DNA of 64,000 nucleotides, from positions 18,047-82,046 of the forward strand of contig JADJPJ010000031.1 in NCBI GenBank assembly GCA_016713325.1, written 5' to 3'. Numbering within the stretch: position 1 is the first letter of the stretch; every line of letters begins with the position of its first letter. This stretch comes from Candidatus Flexifilum affinis (GTDB taxonomy: Bacteria > Chloroflexota > Anaerolineae > Aggregatilineales > Phototrophicaceae). Positions 56,114-64,000 of the stretch are shown here, piece after piece. A program made the position numbers and the translations under genes. The notes under the pieces were generated by a model. It did not search any database. It was not told the DNA's origin and saw only the letters and a program-made list of their open reading frames with translations.

Positions 56114-59100
56114 ATGAAGAAGACTCTGATCGGTCTTTGCCTGTTTCTCGTGCTGCTGGCAGGAGCCGCCGGCGCGCAGGAAGCGGAGCAGCCACCCCGC
56201 TTCATCAACCATCGTGGGCAGGATCTGTTCCTGAATGGAATGAACCTCGCCTGGATCAGTTTCGCGCGCGACCTCAGCGACTTCGACGAGGTGCGCTTCG
56301 TCGCCGCCCTTGATGAACTGGTGGCGGCCAAAGGCAATACCTTGCGTTGGTGGCTGCACACCAACGGCAGCGCCAGCCCAATCTACGGCGAAGACGGGCG
56401 GGTGACCGGCCTTGGCGAAGACGAGATCGAGACCCTGCGCCGCGCCGCCGACCTGGCCTACGAGCGCGGCATCCTGCTCATGCCGACCCTGTGGTCGCAC
56501 GACATGATGAACGAGCAGGGGAGCGCTCCGACCGACTGGAACCGCCTGCTGATCGAAGACCCGAACTACACCCAGGCCTACATCGACAACGCGCTGACGC
56601 CGCTGGTCACAGCCCTGGCCGACCATCCGGGCATCGTCGCCTGGGAGATCTTCAACGAGCCGGAAGGCACGACCGAAGAATTCGGCTGGACGGACCAGCG
56701 CACCGCGATGCCGTTCATCCAGGCCTTCGTCAACCGGCTTGCCGGCGCCATCCACCGCGCCGACCCGGATGCCAAGGTGACCAACGGCTCGTGGAACCTG
56801 CGCGTGCTGACCGATGTCGGCGGCTTCACTAACTCCTATACGGACGAGCGGCTGATCGAAGCAGGCGGCGACCCGGACGGCACGCTCGACTTCTACTCCG
56901 TGCACTACTATCCGGAACATTTCGACGAAGCGACCTCGCCGTTCCACAACCCGGCGTCCTACTGGGAGCTGGACAAACCGCTGGTGATCGGCGAATTCCC
57001 GGCCAAGGCGATCATGAACCTGGGCATGGGTTTCCTGCCGCGCACCCGACTGCGCAACAGCATCGAGATGTACACCAACCTCTATGACAACGGCTATGCC
57101 GGCGCGCTGGCCTGGACCTTCTACAGCAGCCCGCATGGCAGCCTGGTCGACGCTAAGCCGGGCATTCTCTGGCTAAACCGCACCGCGCCCGATGCCGTGC
57201 GCCTCGACATTGGCGAGGTCGATCGCATCCCCGTCGTCCTGACGCCAATCGACAACGCCTTCGTGCCCAACACCGAGACCGTTCTGCCGGACTACGTCGA
57301 TTTGACGCAAGTGTTCAGCGATGCCGAAGACGGCGCGGATCTATCCTTCGAGGTGACGGCCAACTCTGATCCGGCCCTGGTCACGCCGACCATCAGCGAT
57401 GCCGGGGCGCTGTCGCTGACCTTTGCCGAGGGTACCACTGGCACGGCGGCGCTGGAGATCACCGCCACCGACTCAGCGGGGCATTACAGCCGTGTCGAGT
57501 TCGTGGTGCAGGTGATTGACCCGAACCGGGGCAATGTCGCGCTTGGCAAGCGGGCCATCTCCTCGACGGTTGAGGCGGGCTATCCGCCGGAGAATGCCCT
57601 CGATGGGCTGGCCAACACGCGCTCATCCACTGAATATGCCGACGGCCAGTGGCTGGACGTCGACCTGGGTGGCGTGTTCACCCTCAGCCAGTTCGTGATC
57701 AAGTGGGAGGCCGCCTTCGGCGAACACTACCAGATTCAAATCTGGGATGGGAGCGCCTGGCAGACGGTGGTCGAAGAACCTGCCGGCGATGGCGACATCG
57801 ACGACTTCGCGCTGGCCGAGCCGATCGATGCCCGCTACGTGCGTATGAACGGCATCCGGCGTGGTGAAGAATGGGGCTTCTCGATCTGGGAATTCGAGAT
57901 CTATGGCGCGGCCGCCGAGCATGGCGACCTGGCCCTGGAGACGATGCCAGACTCCTTCGCCAACGCGCCGGAAGCGACGGAGACTGCCGAAGCGACGACG
58001 GTCATCGCCGACGAAACCCTGCTGCACAGCTTCGAGGCCGACGTCGAAGGCTGGCAGTTGGCCGATTACTGGGCCGGCGGCACCGGCCTGGCTGTCTCGG
58101 ACGCCGGCGCGTCGGAAGGCGAGGGGTCGCTGGCCATCAGTGCTTCAATGCCCGGCGGAACCTGGCAGGAATCCGGCGCGTTTGTCCAGCCATCCGCCAG
58201 TCAGGACTGGACGGCCGTCGACCAGTTGGCGATGGACGTGTACCTGCCGGAAGGCGCAACCGACTTCATCGGCCAGATCTTCGTCAAGACCGGCGCCGAC
58301 TGGACCTGGGCCAACACGCCCGACACCCCGCTGATGCCCGGCGTATGGACGACGCTCACCGCCGATCTGCCCTCGATGGGCGACATGGCCGACGTGCGTG
58401 AGTATGGCATCAAGGCCGGCACCAGTGTCACCGCTTTCGATGGCGACATCCTGGTTGACAACGTGCGCCTGCTGGTGATCGCCGAAGCAACCCCTGGACC
58501 TGTGGCGGGCCCAGAAGGTGAAGAGGTCGAGACCGTGTTGAACGCCATCACGTCGGTGACGCCGCTGGCCGCCGAAGTGGGTCAGTACGAAAAGTTTGAA
58601 CTGGCCATCGCGCTCGATGCCGCCTTCAACAACCCGTACGATCCGCAGGAGATTCGCGTCGACGCCGAGTTCACCGCGCCTTCCGGGCGGGTGATCCCGG
58701 TGGCGGGTTTCTACTACCAGGACTTCGCTTACCAGGGCGGCCGCGTCGTGTCGTCCGACGATTTCTCCTGGCGGGTGCGTTTCACCCCGCAGGAAGTCGG
58801 CGAGTACCGCTACACAGTCACCGCGTCGACAGCGGAGTCCACCGTTTCCAGCGACGAGGGTGTTTTCACCGCCGCCGAATCGGACAAGCCCGGCTTCGTC
58901 CGCGTCGATTCGCGTAACCCGCGCTACTTCGCCTTCGACAATGGCAGTCCCTATTTCCCGGTCGGGTTGAACATGGCCTGGAGCACGTCCGACACCATCG
59001 GCGACTACACCGAATGGCTCGACAAGCTGGAGGCCAGCGGCGGCAGCTTCATCCGCGTGTGGATGGCCCCCTGGAATATGAGCATCGAGTGGATTGACAC

Positions 59101-60232
59101 CGGCCTGGGCGATTACAGCCGCCGGCAGTTCCGCGCCTACGAACTGGATCAGGTGATCGCGCTGGCCGAAGAACGCGGCATCTACATCATGCTGACGCTG
59201 CTCAACCACGGGCAGTTCAATACCGCCACCAATCCGGAATGGGACCAGAACCCCTATAATGCCGCCAACGGCGGGCCGTGCGACGTGCCGCAGTGCTTTG
59301 CCGACCATCCGGAGGCGATCCGCTACTGGGAGCAGCGCCTGCGCTACATCGTGGCGCGCTGGGGCTACTCGCCCAATATCATGGCCTGGGAGTGGTGGAA
59401 CGAAGTCAACTGGACCCCGCTGGCCAGCGAGTCGGTTCTGGCGCCGTGGATTGAACGCAACAGCGCGCTCATTCGCGACATCGATCCTTACGCTCACCTG
59501 CTCACCCACTCCGGCTCGCCGAGCGCCCTCGAAGGCGTGTGGTCGCCGCTCGACTTCACGCAGGATCACTTCTACGACCGCGACGACTTCCCGCGGACGT
59601 TCCTCACCACCATTCCCGAATGGGAAGAGGCCTATCCCGCCAAGCCGTTCCTGGTCGGCGAGTTCGGCCGCGCGTCGGAGGCGCTGTCCTTCGATCGACA
59701 GGGCGTGGAACTGCACATTGGTCACTGGAGCGCACCGATGAACGGCGCGGCGGGCACGGCCATGACCTGGTGGTGGGATACCTACATTGATCCCAACGAC
59801 CTGTGGGATCAGTTATTTGTTGGCGTGTCGTCCTTCTTCGCGGACGAGGACCTGGGCGCGCGCGAATGGCGCCGGCCGGAGTCGGCATTTGCCGAGCGGA
59901 CGCGGGCGCGCGTGTTTGGCCTGCAAAGCGACGACCGGGCGCTGCTGTGGGTGGTCAGCCGCGACTTCTCGACGCAGTACCTGGAGAGCGAATACCTCGA
60001 CAATCTGCGGGCCAGGGTCGAGGATCCGTTCGCTATCGAGTTCCCGGAGGTTTCGGGCGCCGTCCTGACGGTCAGCGCGCTGGCGCCAGGGAGTTACACC
60101 GTCGAACTGTGGGATACGCTGACCGGTGAGGTGGCGGAAACGCTCAGTGTCGAGTCCGTGGACGGCAGTGTGCAGATCCCGCTGCCGGCGTTTACCCGCG
60201 ACTGGGCCATCAAGATCAAAGCCGTCGATTAA
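56114..60232 (+). CDS. Secreted multidomain glycoside hydrolase with two GH5-like catalytic domains
   Basis: 1372 residues. Signal peptide 1-21 (LLAGAAGAQ). First (beta/alpha)8 domain about 25-370, acid/base Glu182 in WEIFNEPEG and nucleophile Glu294 in VIGEFPA. Then a beta-sandwich (390-475), an F5/8-type C/CBM32 domain (NVALGKRAISSTVEAGYPPENALDG...WEFEIYG, about 475-605), a CBM-like sandwich (635-790: SFEADVEGWQLADYW) and a DUF5060-like Ig domain (~815-920). Second barrel ~930-1290 has Glu1097 in WEWWNEVNW and Glu1183 in FLVGEFGRA. Likely beta-mannan- or glucan-active. It follows the sugar permeases by 64 bp. Confidence 0.85.
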   Translation: MKKTLIGLCLFLVLLAGAAGAQEAEQPPRFINHRGQDLFLNGMNLAWISFARDLSDFDEVRFVAALDELVAAKGNTLRWWLHTNGSASPIYGEDGRVTGLGEDEIETLRRAADLAYERGILLMPTLWSHDMMNEQGSAPTDWNRLLIEDPNYTQAYIDNALTPLVTALADHPGIVAWEIFNEPEGTTEEFGWTDQRTAMPFIQAFVNRLAGAIHRADPDAKVTNGSWNLRVLTDVGGFTNSYTDERLIEAGGDPDGTLDFYSVHYYPEHFDEATSPFHNPASYWELDKPLVIGEFPAKAIMNLGMGFLPRTRLRNSIEMYTNLYDNGYAGALAWTFYSSPHGSLVDAKPGILWLNRTAPDAVRLDIGEVDRIPVVLTPIDNAFVPNTETVLPDYVDLTQVFSDAEDGADLSFEVTANSDPALVTPTISDAGALSLTFAEGTTGTAALEITATDSAGHYSRVEFVVQVIDPNRGNVALGKRAISSTVEAGYPPENALDGLANTRSSTEYADGQWLDVDLGGVFTLSQFVIKWEAAFGEHYQIQIWDGSAWQTVVEEPAGDGDIDDFALAEPIDARYVRMNGIRRGEEWGFSIWEFEIYGAAAEHGDLALETMPDSFANAPEATETAEATTVIADETLLHSFEADVEGWQLADYWAGGTGLAVSDAGASEGEGSLAISASMPGGTWQESGAFVQPSASQDWTAVDQLAMDVYLPEGATDFIGQIFVKTGADWTWANTPDTPLMPGVWTTLTADLPSMGDMADVREYGIKAGTSVTAFDGDILVDNVRLLVIAEATPGPVAGPEGEEVETVLNAITSVTPLAAEVGQYEKFELAIALDAAFNNPYDPQEIRVDAEFTAPSGRVIPVAGFYYQDFAYQGGRVVSSDDFSWRVRFTPQEVGEYRYTVTASTAESTVSSDEGVFTAAESDKPGFVRVDSRNPRYFAFDNGSPYFPVGLNMAWSTSDTIGDYTEWLDKLEASGGSFIRVWMAPWNMSIEWIDTGLGDYSRRQFRAYELDQVIALAEERGIYIMLTLLNHGQFNTATNPEWDQNPYNAANGGPCDVPQCFADHPEAIRYWEQRLRYIVARWGYSPNIMAWEWWNEVNWTPLASESVLAPWIERNSALIRDIDPYAHLLTHSGSPSALEGVWSPLDFTQDHFYDRDDFPRTFLTTIPEWEEAYPAKPFLVGEFGRASEALSFDRQGVELHIGHWSAPMNGAAGTAMTWWWDTYIDPNDLWDQLFVGVSSFFADEDLGAREWRRPESAFAERTRARVFGLQSDDRALLWVVSRDFSTQYLESEYLDNLRARVEDPFAIEFPEVSGAVLTVSALAPGSYTVELWDTLTGEVAETLSVESVDGSVQIPLPAFTRDWAIKIKAVD

Positions 60233-60296
60233 TCTGCGCTACTGGGCGGGACGATGAACGGTCTCGCCCGGACTACATTGTTGCGAGAAGCCCAAT

Positions 60297-61664
60297 ATGA
60301 CTGTTTTCAACATTCGTGACTATGGCGCAGTCGGCGACGGCGTCACCCTCGACACGGCGGCCATTCAGACTGCCATCGACGCCTGCCATGCGGCGGGCGG
60401 TGGCCGCGTGCTGGTGCCCGCCATAGGGACCTATCTCACCGGCACGTTCGTGATGAAGTCGCACGTCGAGCTGTACGTTGAGCGCGGCGCGGTCGTCGAG
60501 GCCAGCGGCCGGGTTGAAGACTACCAGTTCGTGCAGACACCGGAGAGCCACAAGGGCGTTGGTTACCCTAACCTGGGCGAGAGCATCACCTTCATCGCCG
60601 CCTGTGGCTGCGAGGACATCGCCTTTACCGGCGGCGGCGTGATCGACGGCGGTGGCCGCAAGTTCATCGCCGAGGAACTGCCGCATATCTACAAAATGAA
60701 GCCGGTTCGCCCATTCACCGCTGTGCTGATCGGCTGTACCAACGTGACCTTTCAGGACATCGTCGTCCGCGATGGCGCGATGTGGACGCTGCGCTTCTCC
60801 GGATGCGAGGATGTGCTCATCCAGGGCATCCGCCTGCTCAACGATCTCAAGCTGCCCAACAGCGACGGCATCGACATCGACCAGTGCCGGAATGTGCGCA
60901 TCGCCAATTGCCATATCGTGGCCGGCGACGACTGCATCTGCATGAAATCCTGCGCCAATGCCGGCGACTTCGGCGCCTGCGAGAATATCACCGTCACCGG
61001 ATGCACGCTCGTCTCGACCTCCACGGCGCTGATGGTCGGCTGCGAAGCCTTCACGCCCATGCGCAACATCATCTTCGACTCCTGCGTCATCCAGGCATCC
61101 AACCGTGGCCTGGGCATCCATCACAGCCACAACAGCATCATCGAGAATGTCATCTTCTCCAACATGGTCATCGAGACCCGCCTTTTCCACGAGGCCTGGT
61201 GGGGCCGCGCCGAGCCGATCTATATCTGCGCTATGCCCTGGACGCCCGACGTGCAGATGGGGCAGGTGCGCCATGTGCGCTTCTCCAACATTCTGTGCAA
61301 AGGCGAAAACGGCGTCTTCGTCTACGGCTGGGAGCAGGACACCCTGCAAGACATCGTGTTCGAGAACGTCCGCGTCGAACTCGACAAGTGGACGAAGATC
61401 CCGGCCGGCCTCCAGGATATCCGGCCGTTCGAGGGCGGTGACGGCATGCCGGAATACCCGACGTCCGGCTTTTTGCTGCGCAACGCGCGCGGCGTGACCG
61501 TGCGCAACTGCGAGGTGGTCTGGGGGGAGCACCGTGATCCTGCCTATCGTCACGCCCTGGAAGCCATCAACGTCGCCGATCTGGCCCTGGAGCACTTCAG
61601 AGGCGAGTCCGCCGATCCGCAGCATTATCCGAGGATCTGGCAGCACGGCCTCGATACGAACTGA
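60297..61664 (+). CDS. GH28-like glycosidase (polygalacturonase/pectate-type beta-helix), cytoplasmic
   Basis: A 455-residue right-handed beta-helix enzyme. The N-terminus NIRDYGAVGDGVTLDTAAIQTAIDAC is the classic GH28 start. The catalytic region has NSDGIDIDQC (about residue 188) and GDDCICMKS (about 211), with RGLGIHHSHN in place of the usual GHG. No signal peptide, so it should act on imported oligosaccharides. It probably hydrolyses galacturonides or rhamnogalacturonan pieces, or another uronide. It follows the large glycosidase by 64 bp in the same direction. Confidence 0.85.
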   Translation: MTVFNIRDYGAVGDGVTLDTAAIQTAIDACHAAGGGRVLVPAIGTYLTGTFVMKSHVELYVERGAVVEASGRVEDYQFVQTPESHKGVGYPNLGESITFIAACGCEDIAFTGGGVIDGGGRKFIAEELPHIYKMKPVRPFTAVLIGCTNVTFQDIVVRDGAMWTLRFSGCEDVLIQGIRLLNDLKLPNSDGIDIDQCRNVRIANCHIVAGDDCICMKSCANAGDFGACENITVTGCTLVSTSTALMVGCEAFTPMRNIIFDSCVIQASNRGLGIHHSHNSIIENVIFSNMVIETRLFHEAWWGRAEPIYICAMPWTPDVQMGQVRHVRFSNILCKGENGVFVYGWEQDTLQDIVFENVRVELDKWTKIPAGLQDIRPFEGGDGMPEYPTSGFLLRNARGVTVRNCEVVWGEHRDPAYRHALEAINVADLALEHFRGESADPQHYPRIWQHGLDTN

Positions 61665-61685
61665 GTCTCGAGAAGGCAGTGCAAG

Positions 61686-63263
61686 ATGGTAGATTCGAAA
61701 CGTTTTCTGTCGATTTTCGTTCTGCTTGGCGCGACCCTGCTGCGGATGACTTCCGCGGTCGCGACGGAACCAGGCAGTTATGACACCTACGATCAGACTC
61801 TGTTCCTCGATACCGGGTGGTATCGTGAGAGCCTGATCACCTCGGCCGATCTGTGGAACGGCGGTCTCGACGGCCAGTCCGGCATGGGCGCCTACAAGGA
61901 CAACTTCAACGGCTTCTTTCACAGCGCGCTGGATCGCCAGTGGCGGCAGAAGCCGCAGAACACCACGACCGGCATCGCGCAGAGCCGCGCCATCTACATG
62001 AATGTCGAGGCCTACCGCGCCGCCGGACCGGAAGACGGTGCACGCTTCTTGGAGGCGGCCAACCAGGGTGTCGACTTCCTGCTGACGGAGTTTCGCGATC
62101 CGGAGCACGGCGGCATCTTCTGGGAGGTGTCGCGCCGCGGCGCCACTGCCGAGTCCATGAAGCAGGGCTACGGCAACGTCCACCCGATCTTCGCGCTGGC
62201 CCAGGCCTATGGTGTCACCGGGAACCCGGCGCATCTGGACGCGGCACTGGAACAGCTCACCGTCTTCGAGGAACGCTTCCTCGACCCGGCCTATGACTGC
62301 GCCATCCATCCCGGCTTCTCGCGCGACTTCAGCCGGATCATCGGCGTCAACAACATCGACGTCTTCACACATTTCTTCGAGGCGCTGCTGGCCCTGCACG
62401 ATGTGACCGAAGACGAGACGCGCGACCATATCGACGCTCTGCTCGTCCGCTGTGGCGATTTCCTGGTCAATACGCTCTACCAGGACCAGGAGGGCTTCAC
62501 CGACCGGGGCTACGTCGCCTACAACTACGACGAGAATTGGCAGCCGGCGCAGATGCCGTATTCGCGCGACATGCAGTGGTCAGGGGCGCAGCATGCCACG
62601 ACCGGCCACAACATCGAGCTGGCCTACCTGCTCAGCCGGGCGGTCGAGCGCGGCTTTGACCCGGAGTGGCTGGACACCGCCGACAAGCTGCTCAGGTTCT
62701 GCCTGGAATACGCCATTGACGCCGAGACGGGTGGCATGATCTATGAGATTACCGACTACGACGGCCAACCCCTTGATGGCAACCCGGACAACGCCCTATA
62801 CGTCTGGTGGGCGCAGGCGGAGACGGCCCGCGCGCTGCTGCACTTCACGGTCGCGAGGGGTCACGACGAGTATGCCGAGGACTTCAAGAAGGTGGAGGCG
62901 CTGTTCCACGGCCTGCTGACCGATCAGGAGTACGGTGGCCTGTATCAGAACCTCGATGCCGCTACGCTTCAACCGGTGGGGTTGGACAAGGCCAACATCT
63001 GGAAGGTGAACTACCACTACGCCATGTTCTTCGCCGAAGCGCTGCGGTTGGGGATGCAGTATTCTGAACGATTGGAGCCTGGTATGGCAGGGACATTTTG
63101 GAGCGGATTGATCCTTGTCTTCAAGCCTGAAACCTTGCTGCGCTGGCATCGCGAGTTGATCCGGAAAGTGGACGTTTTCGAACGCACCGAAAGCCTCAGG
63201 TCGCCCCGCAACAGATCCGCGGCTGGTTCTGCTCATTCTGCGCATGGCGCGCAGAATCGTTAG
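61686..63263 (+). CDS. AGE-family sugar epimerase with signal-like N-terminus, 3' end replaced by integrase sequence
   Basis: About 460 residues belong to the AGE (N-acylglucosamine/cellobiose 2-epimerase) superfamily: KDNFNGFFHSALDR, HGGIFWEV, the His motif TTGHNIELAYLLSRAVERG, ALYVWWAQAETARALL, and NIWKVNYHYAMFFAEALRLG near the end. An N-terminal hydrophobic stretch (FLSIFVLLGATLLRMTSAVA) looks like a signal peptide, unusual for these normally cytoplasmic enzymes. From about 63085 the frame continues into FKPETLLRWHRELIRK, which is the N-terminus of an integrase-type transposase. The native C-terminus is probably lost by only a few residues. A mannobiose 2-epimerase would complement GH130. 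Confidence 0.8.
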   Translation: MVDSKRFLSIFVLLGATLLRMTSAVATEPGSYDTYDQTLFLDTGWYRESLITSADLWNGGLDGQSGMGAYKDNFNGFFHSALDRQWRQKPQNTTTGIAQSRAIYMNVEAYRAAGPEDGARFLEAANQGVDFLLTEFRDPEHGGIFWEVSRRGATAESMKQGYGNVHPIFALAQAYGVTGNPAHLDAALEQLTVFEERFLDPAYDCAIHPGFSRDFSRIIGVNNIDVFTHFFEALLALHDVTEDETRDHIDALLVRCGDFLVNTLYQDQEGFTDRGYVAYNYDENWQPAQMPYSRDMQWSGAQHATTGHNIELAYLLSRAVERGFDPEWLDTADKLLRFCLEYAIDAETGGMIYEITDYDGQPLDGNPDNALYVWWAQAETARALLHFTVARGHDEYAEDFKKVEALFHGLLTDQEYGGLYQNLDAATLQPVGLDKANIWKVNYHYAMFFAEALRLGMQYSERLEPGMAGTFWSGLILVFKPETLLRWHRELIRKVDVFERTESLRSPRNRSAAGSAHSAHGAQNR

Positions 63264-63450
63264 AGACGATCGCGTTGAGGGGGGATTGAAAAAGCTTGGC
63301 TACTTGGATCAGTCACGGGAACTATCCGGAAAATTCTTCGAGGTCACGGGGTTTTGCCCCTACCAGCCAGGTCGACATCCTCCAATTGGCGCGCCTTCTT
63401 GTCCCACTACAAAGCTACATTTCTTGCGTGCGATTTCTTGATCTGGCAAG
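63085..63450 (+). pseudogene. Integrase-core transposase, degraded N-terminal part
   Basis: Starting in LILVFKPETLLRWHRELIRK, continuing in another frame with MARRIVRDD...VEGGLKKLGY, and then, frame-shifted again, a segment resembling the S-H-Y-K...CDF region before the DDE core (around 63390-63440). The order and spacing fit an rve-type transposase with several indels; the catalytic core is missing. It overlaps the end of the AGE gene. Confidence 0.65.
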
Positions 63451-63472
63451 GGTTTAGTGGACACAAAAAGTG

Positions 63473-64000
63473 TCACGCCGCGTGAATCTGTTCGAAAGCG
63501 GCGGGGCTGCGATAACCGAGCGACGAATGCAGGCGCTGGCGGTTGTACCAGACCTCAATGTAATCGAACAGCGTGGCACGTGCCTGCTCTCGGGAAGCAA
63601 AGCGATGGGTGGCGCATTCCGTCTTGAGGGTGGCGAAGAAGCTCTCGACCAGGGCATTATCGTAAGGTTCACCCGTTCGACTCATGCTGACCTGGATGTG
63701 ATGCTGAGCGAGCAGCTTCTGGTAGTCGCCGCTGGCGTACTGGCTGCCGCGGTCGGAGTGGTGCAGTAGTCCGGGGACGGGCGGCGGCGCGCCAGCGCCA
63801 TTGCGCAGAACGTCCTCGACCAATACCGTCTGCTGACGGTCGCTCATCGACCAGCCAACAATCTGGCGCGAGAAGACATCCAGCACCGTCGCCAGGTACA
63901 ACCATCCCTGCTGGGTGGGGATGTAGGTGAAGTCCGCCAGCCATTTTTCGTTGGGACGGGTGGCGGTGAACTGACGGTCGAGCAGGTTCGGTGCGACGGG
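63473..64000 (-). CDS. IS3-family transposase OrfB (5' part outside window)
   Basis: 176 residues on the minus strand, open to the window edge. The DDE core is complete: Asp in RPNEKWLADFTYIPTQQGW, Asp in LLHHSDRGSQYAS and Glu in YDNALVESFFATLKTE; the tail is WYNRQRLHSSLGYRSPAAFEQ. The element's end is probably near tggacacaaaaagtgtca at 63456-63474, just after the stop. It inserted behind the degraded integrase fragment. Confidence 0.92.
   Translation of the reverse strand, partial: PVAPNLLDRQFTATRPNEKWLADFTYIPTQQGWLYLATVLDVFSRQIVGWSMSDRQQTVLVEDVLRNGAGAPPPVPGLLHHSDRGSQYASGDYQKLLAQHHIQVSMSRTGEPYDNALVESFFATLKTECATHRFASREQARATLFDYIEVWYNRQRLHSSLGYRSPAAFEQIHAA

Noticed and set aside
58145..59725. 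A 526-residue minus-strand open frame inside the large glycosidase gene.
   Set aside because: Antisense shadow of GC-rich coding sequence; the plus strand has two catalytic barrels with conserved motifs.
60273..62429. A 718-residue open frame on the minus strand.
   Set aside because: It is antisense to the GH28-like and AGE genes, which have clear families; the antisense product is rich in Asp/His/Gly/Val shadow sequence with no domain.

Overview
The window looks like a chromosomal segment of an uncultured Chloroflexota bacterium, probably Anaerolineae. This rests on the mixture seen here: GC-rich genes, many sugar ABC operons whose binding proteins end their signal peptides in an Ala-Gln-Asp/Glu pattern (SAAAQD, GSAVAQD, LVTAQD, TASAQE), GntR, IclR and LacI regulators, secreted modular glycosidases and many IS remnants. 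No rRNA, tRNA or CRISPR was seen, so the placement is inference.

Layout. 1-5.7 kb (minus strand): a sugar-epimerase-like enzyme, a YnjB-type ABC transporter and an ADP-ribosylglycohydrolase. 5.9-9.1 kb (plus): a GntR regulator, an MFS transporter (frameshifted) and a CaiB/BaiF CoA-transferase; the divergent promoter region carries a repeated putative GntR operator. 9.7-17.5 kb (plus): an IclR-controlled operon with an RbsABC-like importer, DhaK, DhaL and a phosphomannose-isomerase-like cupin, closed by a strong terminator. 17.6-19.8 kb: a decayed IS481-like element nested in a small MITE-like element. 19.8-27.2 kb (minus): a zinc-starvation operon under a Zur regulator with tandem palindromic operators, comprising an unusual ZnuA-type binding protein with an AztD-like beta-propeller inserted in it, a cysteine-free L28, two CobW/COG0523 GTPases, a ZnuC ATPase, and a ZnuB and a WD40 gene that a deletion has cut and joined. 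27.5-28.8 kb: an IS3-type element.

29.0-42.9 kb (plus): a Pfa-type (polyunsaturated fatty acid synthase-like) secondary lipid synthase. Its domain order is KS-AT-ACP-ACP-KR(split)-DH, then KS-CLF-AT-FabA-like DH, then the PfaD enoyl reductase. It is flanked by IS sequence on both sides. 42.9-50.2 kb: a scrap region with IS3 and integrase-type fragments, an intact IS481-like copy nested in the same MITE, a DUF-type gene, an HNH endonuclease pair, a secreted propeller-like protein and small HTH proteins. 50.3-63.1 kb: a beta-mannoside/hemicellulose utilisation locus with GH130 phosphorylase, LacI regulator, sugar ABC importer, a 1372-residue two-catalytic-domain glycosidase, a GH28-like enzyme and a signal-peptide-bearing AGE-family epimerase. 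Its last gene runs into an integrase fragment, followed by an IS3 transposase that leaves the window.

Several genes (MFS, zinc-binding protein, first Pfa gene, PfaD) carry one isolated frameshift. One IS copy differs from its intact partner mainly by scattered small deletions. Part of this is probably uncorrected sequencing or assembly error rather than biology, so single-frameshift genes are described here as probably functional.
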